Assembly: GCA_913055655.1 (NCBI GenBank)
Contig: CAJXKA010000002.1
Location: forward strand, 372,001-436,000
Source: an uncultured Oceanospirillales bacterium
Lineage (GTDB): Bacteria > Pseudomonadota > Gammaproteobacteria > Xanthomonadales > SZUA-36
Reading direction: 5' to 3'
Length of the DNA stretch: 64,000 nucleotides
Shown here: one piece after another, positions 9,664 through 17,439 of the stretch
Numbering within the stretch: position 1 is the first letter of the stretch
How the letters are laid out: the number at the start of each line of letters is the position of its first letter
Made by a program: the position numbers and the translations under genes
Notes under the pieces: generated by a model
Seen by the model: only the letters and a program-made list of their open reading frames with translations
Told to the model about the DNA's origin: nothing
Databases searched by the model: none

Positions 9664-10034
9664 TGGCCGGCGCACCGCTGCAGCGCCTCGGCCTGGTTGT
9701 GCGCCACGGCGCCTGGCGGGGCCGCAGCGGGCGCGAACCGCTGGACGTGGCCATCGCCGCCGCCAGCATGGGGGTAACGCTGGACCTGTTTTTCACCGGC
9801 GAAGGCGTCCTGCAGCTGCTGGCGGGTCGCTCGCCCGGTGACGCCGGGCTGCCCGCCGCCGCGTCCGCCTGGACCAGCCTGCCGGAGCTCGGGCCGGTGC
9901 GGTTCCACGTCGACAGTGAGCGAGCCCGTGCGCTGCAGTCGTCCGGGCATGATCTCCTGGTCGACGTCATCCCCGTGACGCCCGTCGAGATGCGTGAACG
10001 CCAGTCCGCCTGTGACCGGCTGCTGGTGGCGTAA
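9663..10034 (+). CDS. tusC: Sulfur relay protein TusC (DsrF-like)
   Basis: Second subunit of the TusBCD sulfur-relay complex. The 123-residue product starts at the ATG overlapping the tusD stop, with the DsrE/F-like strand RLGLVVRHGAWRGRSGREPL and then LDVAIAAASMGVTLDLFFTG. TusC lacks a catalytic cysteine in the family, and the only cysteine here is near the C-terminus (RQSACDRLLVA). An in-frame extension to 9534 exists but overlaps tusD and is unlikely. It is six bases from tusB. Confidence 0.85.
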   Translation: MAGAPLQRLGLVVRHGAWRGRSGREPLDVAIAAASMGVTLDLFFTGEGVLQLLAGRSPGDAGLPAAASAWTSLPELGPVRFHVDSERARALQSSGHDLLVDVIPVTPVEMRERQSACDRLLVA

Positions 10035-10040
10035 GCGGCG

Positions 10041-10352
10041 ATGACGACCGAACCCGTCACGCGACTGCACCTGCTGATGTCGGCGCGCGGCGATGCCGTG
10101 TCCACGTGCCTGGCGCAGCTCGGGCCGGGGGACGAGGTCCTGTTGCTGGACGAGGGGGTGCACTGCCTGGCGCCGGACGGCGAGCATCCGGCGCAGCTTT
10201 CGGCCCTGCTGGCCGCCGCGGCACGCGTCTGTGCCCTGGAGACCGATGTCCGCGCGCGCGTCCCGGGCACGCACCCGGCGGTGCGCCTGGTCGGTGATGA
10301 CGACTGGGTGCGAATGGTGCACCGTCACCGTCATGTCCTGAGCTGGACGTGA
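10041..10352 (+). CDS. tusB: Sulfur relay protein TusB (DsrH-like)
   Basis: Third subunit of the TusBCD complex, a 103-residue DsrH-like protein. Visible family features are the hydrophobic first strand (TRLHLLMSARGDAVSTCLAQ), GDEVLLLDEGVHCLA in the middle and the C-terminal VRMVHRHRHVLSW. The last is the conserved end of TusB/DsrH proteins, where a tryptophan is usual. Its stop overlaps the tusE GTG start by four bases (10349-10352), so translation is probably coupled. Confidence 0.83.
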   Translation: MTTEPVTRLHLLMSARGDAVSTCLAQLGPGDEVLLLDEGVHCLAPDGEHPAQLSALLAAAARVCALETDVRARVPGTHPAVRLVGDDDWVRMVHRHRHVLSWT

Positions 10353-10690
10353 GCGAGACGCTAAACCTGCCCGACGGTACGACCCTGCCCCTGGATGAGA
10401 AGGGCTACCTGGTCGAACCCGCGGACTGGACGCCGGCGGTGGCCGAGACCATGGCGGCCGACGACGACCTGGCGCTGACGCCCGCGCACTGGCAGGTGCT
10501 GGACGTGGTCCGCGAGTATTTCGGCGAGCACGGTATCGAGCCCCCGGTGCGGGCCCTGGTCCTGCGCCTCAGGCGATTTCCCGGCAATGAAAACATGGGC
10601 AGTCGCGAGCTCTACGCACTGTTCCCCGGGGGGGCGGCGCGGCAGGCGATCCGTTACGCCGGATTACCGCGGCCCGTCAGTTGCATCTGA
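10349..10690 (+). CDS. tusE: Sulfur relay carrier TusE (DsrC family)
   Basis: Carrier that receives persulfide sulfur from TusBCD and hands it to MnmA for tRNA 2-thiolation. The 113-residue protein shows the DsrC signature: LDEKGYLVEPADWTPAVAET near the N-terminus, LTPAHWQVLDVVREYF, and the flexible C-terminal arm GLPRPVSCI with the essential penultimate cysteine. The second C-terminal cysteine of dissimilatory DsrC is absent, supporting a tRNA-modification role rather than sulfur respiration. The GTG start overlaps the tusB stop. Confidence 0.9.
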   Translation: MSETLNLPDGTTLPLDEKGYLVEPADWTPAVAETMAADDDLALTPAHWQVLDVVREYFGEHGIEPPVRALVLRLRRFPGNENMGSRELYALFPGGAARQAIRYAGLPRPVSCI

Positions 10691-10786
10691 TATATAATTG
10701 CCGGTTTTCCGCGCCGGACCCGTGACGTTGGAGACTGCGCCCGAGGGCGTGTTGTGGCGGGCGGCGCGATAACGGAGAGATCACGC

Positions 10787-11797
10787 ATGCCCACGAAGAT
10801 CACCGTCATTCCCGGCGACGGCATTGGCCCGGAAATCACCCAGGCGACCCTGCGCGTGCTCGACGCGCTGGATTGCGGTTTCGAGTACGAAGAAGCACTG
10901 GCCGGCCTGGCCGCCATGGATGCCCACGGCGACCTGATTCCGGACGCCACGCTGGATTCCATCGCGCGTAACAAGATCGTGCTGAAAGGGCCGCTGACCA
11001 CGCCGGTGGGCAAGGGCTTCCGCTCCATCAACGTGACCCTGCGCAAGGAATTCGACCTGTACGCCAACGTGCGGCCGGTGGTGAGCCTGCCGGGCACGCG
11101 TTCCCATTTCGACAACATCGACATCATCACGGTGCGCGAGAATACCGAGGGCGCCTACCTGGCCGCCGACGCGCACGTCAGCGATGACGGTCAGCAGGCC
11201 GAGTCGAAAATGATCGTCACCCGCAAGGGCTGCGAGCGCATCACCCGTTACGCTTTCGAAATGGCGCAGCGCGAAGGCCGCAAGAAGGTCACCATCGTCC
11301 ACAAGGCGAACATCCTGAAGGCGGTGTCGGGCATGTTCCTGGACGTGGCGCGCGAAGTTTCCGGAGACTACCCGGACATCGAGAGCAGCGAGATGATCGT
11401 TGACGCAACCTGCATGAAGCTGGTGATGGACCCGTGGCAGTTCGACGTCATCGTCACCACGAACCTGTTCGGCGACATCATTTCCGACCTCTGCGCCGGC
11501 CTGGTCGGCGGGCTGGGGCTGGCGCCGGGCGCCAATATCGGCAAGAACGCCGCCATGTTCGAGGCCGTGCACGGCTCCGCGCCGGATATCGCCGGGCAGG
11601 GTATTGCCAACCCCTGCGCGTTGATGCTGGCGGCGGCGCAGATGCTCGCGCACCTGGACATGGAGCCGAAGGCCCGGCGCCTGCGCCAGGCCATCCGCGA
11701 TACGCTGGCCGAGCGCGACCGGGTCACGCCGGACGTCGGCGGCGACGGCTCCACGCGCACCATGGCGGACGCGATTGTTGAGCGCATCCAGGCCTGA
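10787..11797 (+). CDS. Isocitrate dehydrogenase, NAD-type
   Basis: Beta-decarboxylating dehydrogenase of the citric-acid cycle. It is 336 residues long, the size of the short NAD-dependent form, against about 416 for E. coli Icd. The nucleotide/Mg region opens with ITVIPGDGIGPEIT. The substrate motif S80-x-N82-x3-R86 (RSINVTLRKEFDLYANVRP) is isocitrate-type rather than isopropylmalate-type. VVDATCMKLV-like (IVDATCMKLVMDPWQFDVIV) and EAVHGSAPDIAGQGIANP close the active site, and the Asp/Ile after GSAP fits NAD use. The ATG at 10787 has GGAGAG eight bases upstream; an open extension to GTG 10754 is less likely. A TATAAT at 10693-10698 may be its -10 element. Confidence 0.9.
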   Translation: MPTKITVIPGDGIGPEITQATLRVLDALDCGFEYEEALAGLAAMDAHGDLIPDATLDSIARNKIVLKGPLTTPVGKGFRSINVTLRKEFDLYANVRPVVSLPGTRSHFDNIDIITVRENTEGAYLAADAHVSDDGQQAESKMIVTRKGCERITRYAFEMAQREGRKKVTIVHKANILKAVSGMFLDVAREVSGDYPDIESSEMIVDATCMKLVMDPWQFDVIVTTNLFGDIISDLCAGLVGGLGLAPGANIGKNAAMFEAVHGSAPDIAGQGIANPCALMLAAAQMLAHLDMEPKARRLRQAIRDTLAERDRVTPDVGGDGSTRTMADAIVERIQA

Positions 11798-11811
11798 TGA
11801 TCGCCTCGCAC

Positions 11812-11834
11812 CAGGCCGGTTTTGCGCCGGCCTG
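11812..11834 (+). terminator. Possible hairpin terminator of idh
   Basis: CAGGCCGG (11812-11819) pairs with CCGGCCTG (11827-11834) around a 7-base loop, 15 bases after the idh stop. No T-run follows, so it would be at best a weak or Rho-assisted terminator. Confidence 0.35.
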
Positions 11835-11977
11835 TTGCGACGAAGCAACACCCGTGGCCGCCGCGTAAAAATGCACCAGGCAGGGTGCGGTTTTGTGTCT
11901 TCAAAAACACTGTATTTCAAAACGTTAACGACTGGTTTGAAGGTGGCGGAAAAGGTGGCGCCGGCATGGGCTTTTCA

Positions 11978-12006
11978 TTGACATGGTGTTGTTTTCCTGC
12001 CATATT
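11978..12006 (+). promoter_or_regulatory. Sigma-70 promoter of the FadL-like gene
   Basis: Consensus -35 TTGACA (11978-11983), a 17-base spacer and CATATT (12001-12006) as -10. The transcript would start near 12013, which excludes the upstream in-frame ATG at 11983 as the start of the next gene. Confidence 0.65.
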
Positions 12007-12051
12007 CCATCGTCAACCCGAACGGGTGGAAAAACGGAGCGCCAAACGGCG

Positions 12052-13245
12052 GTGAAACTGGGCAAGATCAAAGCGGCAATTGTCTGCGCGGGCATGGTTC
12101 CCGGGCTTTGTGCCGCCCAGGTTCCGGGCCTGTCCATGACCGGTTTTGCGGCTGGTGGCACCGGGCTGACCCCGTTTTACGTGCTCGGTTTCGAACTGGG
12201 TCCGTGGCAGGAATACCTGGCCCGCGAGCTCACACCTGATTACATGGTGGACGCTGATTTGCCGCCGGTGCGAATCTCCTGGCTGGAGCCGGAGATGGTG
12301 TCGTTGCTGCCCGCTTTCGCTTCGGGGCTTGAAACCAATCCTGACAGCTGGACGCGTTTCGAATGGGATGTCCAGCAGCTGAATTCGTTCCAGTTGCAGG
12401 GCGGCGGTTCCGCCGGGCTGCAGTCGCCCGGCATGGGCTTTGAGCGCCAGTTGCTGGCGCCGGGTTTCTTCCACGCGATCGATTCCCACAGCCTGCTGGG
12501 CGTCGAGGCGGTGCTGGCCTACCAGAGTTACGGCACTTCCCGCCTGGGCATGGTGGCACTGGGTGACCAGCAGAATTCCATGCTGCGGAGTCTTGACCCG
12601 TACGAGCCCTACCAGGAGTCGTCCTACGGCACCGGCGTCCGCCTGAACCTGCGCCGCGAGTTCGCGCCGGGCATGAGCATTGGTGCCGGCTTCCAGTCGC
12701 GCATCGACATGGAAGAGTTCGCCTACTACCGCGGTGTTTACTCCAGCCCGGCCGATTTCGACATCCCGGCGCGCGCCAGCGTCGACCTGGCCTTCCAGGC
12801 CAACCGGGAATCGTGGCTGAGCCTGTCGATTGAGCATGTCCTGTACAGCGATGTCGCGGCGTTCCCCAGCCGGATGTTGCCGGATCGTTTCCTGTCGCTG
12901 CTGGGTGACTCGACCAGCCCGGTCTTCGGCTGGGACGACCTGACCATCTACACGGTGGGTTACACCTGGGACAACGGCAAGGACACCCAGTGGCGCGTCG
13001 ACCTGAGCTCACGCTCAACGCCGTCGCCCACCTCGCGCACGCTTGAACGCGCACTGGAAGACGACCTGGCCGATCACGCCATGATGGTCGGTTATTCCCG
13101 CCGTACCGGCGACTTCAGCCGCCTGAACCTGAATGCCGCCTACGCACCCGCCGACTTCGTGTTTGGTGGCAACGTGCTGGGCGTGGCCAGTGAGAACCTC
13201 GGGCTGGACCTCGAGGTCGAGGCTTCCTGGACCTGGGACTTCTGA
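12052..13245 (+). CDS. OmpP1/FadL-like outer-membrane beta-barrel protein
   Basis: Probable outer-membrane channel for hydrophobic compounds. From the GTG at 12052 the 397-residue product has a signal peptide (VKLGKIKAAIVCAGMVPGLC then AAQ). The second half resembles FadL: LSIEHVLYSDVAAFPSR, FGWDDLTIYTVGYTW, STPSPTSRTLERALEDDLAD and the barrel-closing C-terminus WTWDF with a terminal Phe. The N-terminal half does not show the usual FadL hatch sequence, so the match is remote there. The frame is open upstream to 11983, but that start precedes the predicted promoter and spoils the signal peptide. Substrate unknown. Confidence 0.7.
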   Translation: MKLGKIKAAIVCAGMVPGLCAAQVPGLSMTGFAAGGTGLTPFYVLGFELGPWQEYLARELTPDYMVDADLPPVRISWLEPEMVSLLPAFASGLETNPDSWTRFEWDVQQLNSFQLQGGGSAGLQSPGMGFERQLLAPGFFHAIDSHSLLGVEAVLAYQSYGTSRLGMVALGDQQNSMLRSLDPYEPYQESSYGTGVRLNLRREFAPGMSIGAGFQSRIDMEEFAYYRGVYSSPADFDIPARASVDLAFQANRESWLSLSIEHVLYSDVAAFPSRMLPDRFLSLLGDSTSPVFGWDDLTIYTVGYTWDNGKDTQWRVDLSSRSTPSPTSRTLERALEDDLADHAMMVGYSRRTGDFSRLNLNAAYAPADFVFGGNVLGVASENLGLDLEVEASWTWDF

Positions 13246-13324
13246 TCGTCGCGGTCACCGGCGCACGTGCCGGTACCCGTCGCATTTCCTTCCCGATAAA
13301 CCCGTGACCTGAAGGCGGATTGAC

Positions 13325-14389
13325 GTGGATTTCCTGAAGGCCTGGTTCAAACGTACATTTTCCGATCCGCAGGTTGTCCTGCTGGGGCTGATCCTGCTGG
13401 TCGGCGCGCTGGTCGTATTCGGCCTGGGCCAGATGCTCTGGCCGGTGTTCGCCAGCGTGGTCGTGGCCTACCTGCTCGAGGGCGGGGTGCAGTTGTTGCA
13501 GCGATTCGGGCTCAGCCGCCTGGCCGCCGTGCTGATCGTGTTCCTGTTCTTCCTGGCGTCGCTGTTCCTGCTGTTGTTCGGCCTGGTGCCGATGCTGTCG
13601 CGCCAGCTGACCCAGCTGGTCGGGGCGTTGCCCAATTACATTACCCAGGGGCAGGACCTGCTCGCCGAGTTGCCGAGGCGCTATCCGCAACTGGTCTCCG
13701 AGGCCCAGGTGCACGCGGTGACCGAGAACCTCAGTGGCGAGATCGGTCGCTGGGGCCAGCAGGCGCTCAGCTGGTCGCTGGCCTCCGTGGCCAATATCGC
13801 CGCCCTGATCATCCTGCTGGTGCTGATCCCGGTGCTGGTGTTCTTTTTCCTGAAGGACAAGGACCGCATCATCGGCTGGTATGTCGGCTTCCTGCCGGCG
13901 CACCGCGACCTGGTCACCCGCGTCTGGACCGAGGTGGAGTCGCAGATCGCCAACTACGTGCGTGGCAAGGTCGGCGAGATCATCATCGTCGGCAGCGTCG
14001 CCTACATCGCCTTCCTGTTGCTCGGCCTTCAGTATGCCGCCCTGCTGGCGACCATCGTCGGCTTCTCGGTGCTGATTCCCTACATCGGCGCGATGGCGGC
14101 CACGGTCCCGGTCGCCATGGTCGCCTACTTCCAGTTCGGCTGGGGCTGGGACTTCGGCTGGGTGGTCATCGTCTACACCATCATCCAGGTGCTGGACGGC
14201 AACGTGCTGGTCCCGCTGATGTTCTCCGAGGCCGTCAACCTGCACCCGGTCGCCATCATCGTCGCCATCCTGGTCTTCGGCGGCCTGTGGGGGTTCTGGG
14301 GCGTGTTCTTCGCCATTCCGCTCGCCACGGTGGTCAACGCGGTGCTGAATTCATGGCCGCGGCAGGAAGTGGTGAGCAGTGAGCAGTAA
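13325..14389 (+). CDS. AI-2E/PerM-family membrane transporter
   Basis: Integral inner-membrane protein of the PerM/YdiK/TqsA family, 354 residues, with about eight hydrophobic segments. Segments are visible at VVLLGLILLVGALVVFG, LAAVLIVFLFFLASLFLLLF, IAALIILLVLIPVLVFFFL and in the C-terminal half. Family hallmarks include VFFFLKDKDRI and the loop GLQYAALLATIVGFSVLIPY with the conserved PYIG. Substrates in this family are mostly unproven, and quorum signal export or permease roles cannot be assigned here. Starts at GTG 13325 with a purine-rich GAAGGCGGA upstream. The last residues (VVSSEQ) and the TAA stop are encoded inside the 7-base repeat array that begins at 14372, so the natural C-terminus seems to have been overwritten. 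Confidence 0.88.
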   Translation: MDFLKAWFKRTFSDPQVVLLGLILLVGALVVFGLGQMLWPVFASVVVAYLLEGGVQLLQRFGLSRLAAVLIVFLFFLASLFLLLFGLVPMLSRQLTQLVGALPNYITQGQDLLAELPRRYPQLVSEAQVHAVTENLSGEIGRWGQQALSWSLASVANIAALIILLVLIPVLVFFFLKDKDRIIGWYVGFLPAHRDLVTRVWTEVESQIANYVRGKVGEIIIVGSVAYIAFLLLGLQYAALLATIVGFSVLIPYIGAMAATVPVAMVAYFQFGWGWDFGWVVIVYTIIQVLDGNVLVPLMFSEAVNLHPVAIIVAILVFGGLWGFWGVFFAIPLATVVNAVLNSWPRQEVVSSEQ

Positions 14390-14518
14390 GCGGTAAGCGG
14401 TGAGCAGTAAGCAGTAAGCAGTGAGCAGTAAGCAGTGAGTGGGTTTTCGCTCATTCCGTTCGGAACGTTCTTTCACTGCTTACCGCTTACTGCTTACTGC
14501 TCACCACTCACCACTCAA
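14372..14518. repeat. Facing arms of 7-base tandem repeats between convergent genes (array A)
   Basis: Left arm: ten uninterrupted 7-base units (GTGAGCA, GTAAGCG, GTAAGCA and similar; last unit GTGAGTG) at 14372-14441. A 32-base AT-richer spacer contains the small palindrome TTCCGTTCGGAA. Right arm: six inverted units (TGCTTAC, CGCTTAC, TGCTCAC, CACTCAC) at 14477-14518, preceded by CAC. The left arm encodes the end and stop of the PerM-like gene, and the right arm overlaps the stop of the convergent phoH-like gene. The arms could form a hairpin of about 40 bp in RNA from either side. Confidence 0.92.
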
Positions 14519-15909
14519 AGCACTTCAGAAGCGAAGTCCGCAAGCCTGGAGCGCTCGCCGCGCCGCAGCGTGATATGCCCGCCGTGTGACCAGTCCTTGA
14601 AGCGGTCGACCGCGAAGGTCAGGCCGGAGGTGGTCTCGGTCAGGTAGGGCGTGTCGATCTGGCCGACGTTGCCCAGGCAGATCATCTTGGTGCCCGGGCC
14701 GGCGCGGGTGAGCAGCGCTTTCATCTGCTTCGGCGTAATGTTCTGCGCTTCGTCGATGATGACGTAGCGGTTCATGAACGTGCGGCCGCGCATGAAGTTC
14801 AGTGAACGGACCTTGACCCGGCTGGAGAGCAGGTCGTTGGTGGCCGCTCGGCCCCATTCGCCACCCTCCTGCGGTTGCGTCAGCACTTCCAGGTTGTCGG
14901 TCAGTGCGCCCATCCAGGGCGTCATCTTTTCTTCCTCGGTGCCGGGCAGGAAGCCGATATCGTCGCCCAGCGCCACGGTGGCACGGGTCACGATGATCTC
15001 GGTGTAGCGCTTCTCGTCCAGTGTCTGCGCCAGGCCCGCGGCGAGCGTCAGCAGGGTCTTGCCGGTGCCGGCCTGGCCCAGCAGCGTGACAAAGTCGATT
15101 TGCGGGTCCATCAACAGGTTGAGGGCGAAGTTCTGTTCCAGGTTGCGGGCCTGGATGCCCCAGACATTGCGGTTACCGGACTTGTAGTCGTTCACCAGTC
15201 GCAGCACCACGGAATCCTTGGTGACCTCGCGGACAATGGCTTCGACGCCGTCGCCCTGGCCGATGGCCACGCACTGGTTGGGGAACCAGTCGTCGCCCTC
15301 GGTGCGCGCAATGCGGTAGTGCGTGGCGCCGGCCTCGGTCCACGACTCCATGTCCGGGTAGCGTTCCCAGAACGACTCGTCCTCTTCACGCAGGCCGCGA
15401 TAGAGCAGCTGCAGGTCGTCGAGCGCCTTGTCGTTGAAGTAGTCCTCGGCATGGGCGCCCAGGATGGCGGCCTTGATGCGCAGGTTGATGTCCTTGGACA
15501 CCAGGATGACCTTGTGGTCTTCCATGGTCTCGCGCAGCGACATCACCGTCGAGAGGATCTCGTTATCGGCGAACGATGAGTCCCGGAGCAGGCTGGAATG
15601 GGTTTCCGGCATCGTGGTCTGGAAGAACAGCCGGCCGCGGCCGGCCTCCATGTCCAGTTCGTCGGGAACCCGCAGCTCGAGACCCGTCTCGAGGTCGTCG
15701 ACGCCCTGTTTGGACATCATTTCGCCGATGAAACGGCTGACCTGGCGGACATTACGGGAGACTTCAGACAACCCCTTCTTGGCGTTGTCGAGCTCCTCCA
15801 GGACCATCATCGGCAGGAATACGTCATGTTCCTCGAAGCGGAACAGCGCGGTGGGGTCGTGCATCAGGACATTGGTGTCGAGCACGTAAAGGCGCTTGTT
15901 TTTTCCCAT
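14515..15909 (-). CDS. PIN-PhoH ATPase (PhoH2/YlaK type)
   Basis: Two-domain protein of 464 residues. An N-terminal PIN nuclease-like domain (YVLDTNVLMHDP, VLEELDNAKKGL, ILVSKDINLRIKA with the conserved acidic residues) is joined to a C-terminal PhoH P-loop ATPase. The Walker A is GQAGTGKT near residue 280 and the Walker B is YVIIDEAQN. Family members act as RNA-unwinding/cleaving enzymes. Despite the name, the region shows no Pho box. Its ATG follows GATGGG-type context at 15909. The TGA stop at 14515-14517 falls in the last unit of the inverted repeat arm, so the C-terminus (ASEVL) abuts the array. Confidence 0.93.
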   Translation of the reverse strand: MGKNKRLYVLDTNVLMHDPTALFRFEEHDVFLPMMVLEELDNAKKGLSEVSRNVRQVSRFIGEMMSKQGVDDLETGLELRVPDELDMEAGRGRLFFQTTMPETHSSLLRDSSFADNEILSTVMSLRETMEDHKVILVSKDINLRIKAAILGAHAEDYFNDKALDDLQLLYRGLREEDESFWERYPDMESWTEAGATHYRIARTEGDDWFPNQCVAIGQGDGVEAIVREVTKDSVVLRLVNDYKSGNRNVWGIQARNLEQNFALNLLMDPQIDFVTLLGQAGTGKTLLTLAAGLAQTLDEKRYTEIIVTRATVALGDDIGFLPGTEEEKMTPWMGALTDNLEVLTQPQEGGEWGRAATNDLLSSRVKVRSLNFMRGRTFMNRYVIIDEAQNITPKQMKALLTRAGPGTKMICLGNVGQIDTPYLTETTSGLTFAVDRFKDWSHGGHITLRRGERSRLADFASEVL

Positions 15910-15937
15910 CAGGTGCCGGTTGGTCTCCGTTTGTTGG

Positions 15938-15965
15938 GTGAGTGGTGAGTGGTGAGTCGTGAGTT
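15938..15965. repeat. Short 7-base tandem array between phoH-like gene and bcp (array B)
   Basis: Four units, GTGAGTG, GTGAGTG, GTGAGTC, GTGAGTT, at 15938-15965, eight bases beyond the bcp stop. Both neighbours are on the minus strand, so here the stop-containing strand does not follow a gene in sense. This is the exception among the arrays. Confidence 0.85.
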
Positions 15966-15973
15966 GAAAATCT

Positions 15974-16441
15974 TCACGAACCCAGGGCCTTGACGGCTTC
16001 GAGGACGGCCTCGGCGTGGCCGGGGACCTTCACTTTCCGCCATTCCTCGCGCAGCACGCCCTTACCGTCAATCAGGAAGGTACTGCGGTCGATGCCCATG
16101 TAGGTGCGGCCGTAGAGCTTTTTCTCGCGAATCACGTCGAACTGTTTGCACAGGGTTTCGTCCTTGTCCGACAGGAGCCGGAAGGGGAAATCGTGCTTGG
16201 CGCAGAAATTTTCATGGGTGCGGACGCTGTCGCGAGAGACGCCGACGATATCAGCGCCGGCGGCCTTGAATGGCTTGTACAGGTCGCGGAAATCCTGGCC
16301 TTCCCGGGTGCAGCCCGGGGTGTGGTCCTTGGGGTAGAAATACAGGACCAGGTGGGTGCCGCGGAAGTCTTCAAGCGAGAGTTCGGTATCGCCGGTGGCG
16401 GGAAGGGTGAAATTGTCTACGCGCTTACCGACGGTGACCAT
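15974..16441 (-). CDS. bcp: Thiol peroxidase Bcp (peroxiredoxin)
   Basis: Thioredoxin-fold peroxidase that reduces hydrogen and organic peroxides. The 155-residue protein has the peroxidatic Cys44 in LYFYPKDHTPGCTREGQDFR and the catalytic Arg region further on (GIDRSTFLIDGKGVL). In E. coli Bcp the resolving cysteine is five residues after the peroxidatic one. Here that position is Gln/Asp, so the enzyme is 1-Cys-like or uses a later cysteine (NFCAKHDFP or TLCKQFD). Divergent from dapA with about 100 bases between. Confidence 0.93.
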   Translation of the reverse strand: MVTVGKRVDNFTLPATGDTELSLEDFRGTHLVLYFYPKDHTPGCTREGQDFRDLYKPFKAAGADIVGVSRDSVRTHENFCAKHDFPFRLLSDKDETLCKQFDVIREKKLYGRTYMGIDRSTFLIDGKGVLREEWRKVKVPGHAEAVLEAVKALGS

Positions 16442-16484
16442 GGTTCCTCCTGTTCCGGGCCCGGCGCCCTTACCGGCAGGATAC

Positions 16485-16513
16485 TTGTCAGCCCCGGGGG
16501 TCGCAAGTAGTAT
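16485..16513 (+). promoter_or_regulatory. Sigma-70 promoter of dapA
   Basis: TTGTCA (16485-16490), a 17-base spacer and TAGTAT (16508-16513). The expected start is near 16520, 23 bases before the dapA ATG. Confidence 0.7.
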
Positions 16514-16542
16514 GGCGCCTCTTCCCGAAAGGCGTCCCGCGC

Positions 16543-17433
16543 ATGTTTTACGGCAGTATCGTCGCCCTCGTCACCCCCATGGATTCGTCGGGGCGGATCG
16601 ACGAAACGGCATTCACACGCCTGCTTGATTTCCAGCTGGAAAACGGCAGCTCCGGCGTGGTCGTGGCCGGCACCACGGGTGAATCGGCGACGTTGACCGA
16701 CGACGAGGCGGATCGCCTGCTGGAACTGACCCTCGGTGAGGTGGACGGCCGCGTGCCGGTGATTGCCGGTACCGGCGGGCCGTCGACGGCGCGGACCATC
16801 GCCCGCACGCAACGGGCCGCTGCGCTGGGCGCCGACGCGGCGCTGGTGGTTGCGCCCAGCTACAACCGCCCCCCGCAGGCCGGCCTGGTCGCCCACTACC
16901 GCGCCGTCGCCCGCCAGGGCGGACTGCCGGTACTGCTGTATAACGTGCCGGCGCGTACGGGCGTGGACATCCTGCCGGCAACCGTGGCCGAGCTGACCGA
17001 CGAGGTCGGCATCGTCGCGCACAAGGAAGCGGTGGGTACCGCCGACCGCATCCGCGAACAGGCGGCGGTGTGTGGCGGGCGTATCGACTTTCTCAGTGGT
17101 GACGACGGCTCCTGCCTGGAAGCGATGACCAGCGGCGCCAGCGGCGTCATCTCGGTGGCCGCGAACGTCGACCCGGCCCGAATGAGCCGGCTGTGCAACG
17201 CGGTCGCCGCGGGTGATCACGATCTGGCCGGCGAGATCGACCGGGAATTACGACCGCTTTACCGCTTACTGGGCGTTGAGTCCAACCCGATTCCTGTAAA
17301 ATGGATGCTTTGCGCCATGGGCATGATCGACTCGGGCATCCGCCTGCCGCTCGTCCCCCTGGACAGTACCCACAGGCCGGATGCCGAATCCTGCCTGGAG
17401 ACGCTGGGCCTGTTGCCCGGCAGGACATCTTAG
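16543..17433 (+). CDS. dapA: 4-hydroxy-tetrahydrodipicolinate synthase
   Basis: First committed enzyme of lysine and diaminopimelate synthesis; it condenses pyruvate with aspartate semialdehyde. The 296-residue TIM barrel shows the Schiff-base lysine K161 (GIVAHKEAVG), catalytic Tyr133 (VLLYNVPARTG) and the T44-T45 pair (VAGTTGESATL). Length and positions match E. coli DapA closely. The dapA-bamC order that follows is the same as in E. coli. An AAGG-type ribosome site lies about 12 bases before the ATG. Confidence 0.97.
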   Translation: MFYGSIVALVTPMDSSGRIDETAFTRLLDFQLENGSSGVVVAGTTGESATLTDDEADRLLELTLGEVDGRVPVIAGTGGPSTARTIARTQRAAALGADAALVVAPSYNRPPQAGLVAHYRAVARQGGLPVLLYNVPARTGVDILPATVAELTDEVGIVAHKEAVGTADRIREQAAVCGGRIDFLSGDDGSCLEAMTSGASGVISVAANVDPARMSRLCNAVAAGDHDLAGEIDRELRPLYRLLGVESNPIPVKWMLCAMGMIDSGIRLPLVPLDSTHRPDAESCLETLGLLPGRTS

Positions 17434-17439
17434 AAAGAC

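Larger units (their letters stand above)
11798..12051 (+). other. Intergenic region between idh and the FadL-like gene
   Basis: No gene is supported in these 254 bases. It holds an 8-bp hairpin just after idh (11812-11834), an AT-rich stretch with TTCAAA (11916-11921) and TTTGAA (11936-11941) as a possible operator dyad around GTTAAC (11924-11929), and a good promoter at 11978-12006. The dyad is only a visual match to fatty-acid regulator sites and is not assigned. Confidence 0.6.

Noticed and set aside
10349..10690. DsrC of dissimilatory sulfur metabolism
   Set aside because: Only the final cysteine is present and the gene sits with tusDCB; no dsrAB or related genes in the window.
11983..12051. 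Longer N-terminus of the FadL-like protein from ATG 11983
   Set aside because: The start falls on the -35 element and upstream of the expected transcript start, and it would bury the signal peptide.
14372..14518. CRISPR array
   Set aside because: Units are contiguous 7-base repeats without spacers and there are no cas genes.
14515..15909. PhoH-like gene as part of the phosphate regulon
   Set aside because: No Pho box nearby and the PIN-PhoH family is not generally phosphate-specific.
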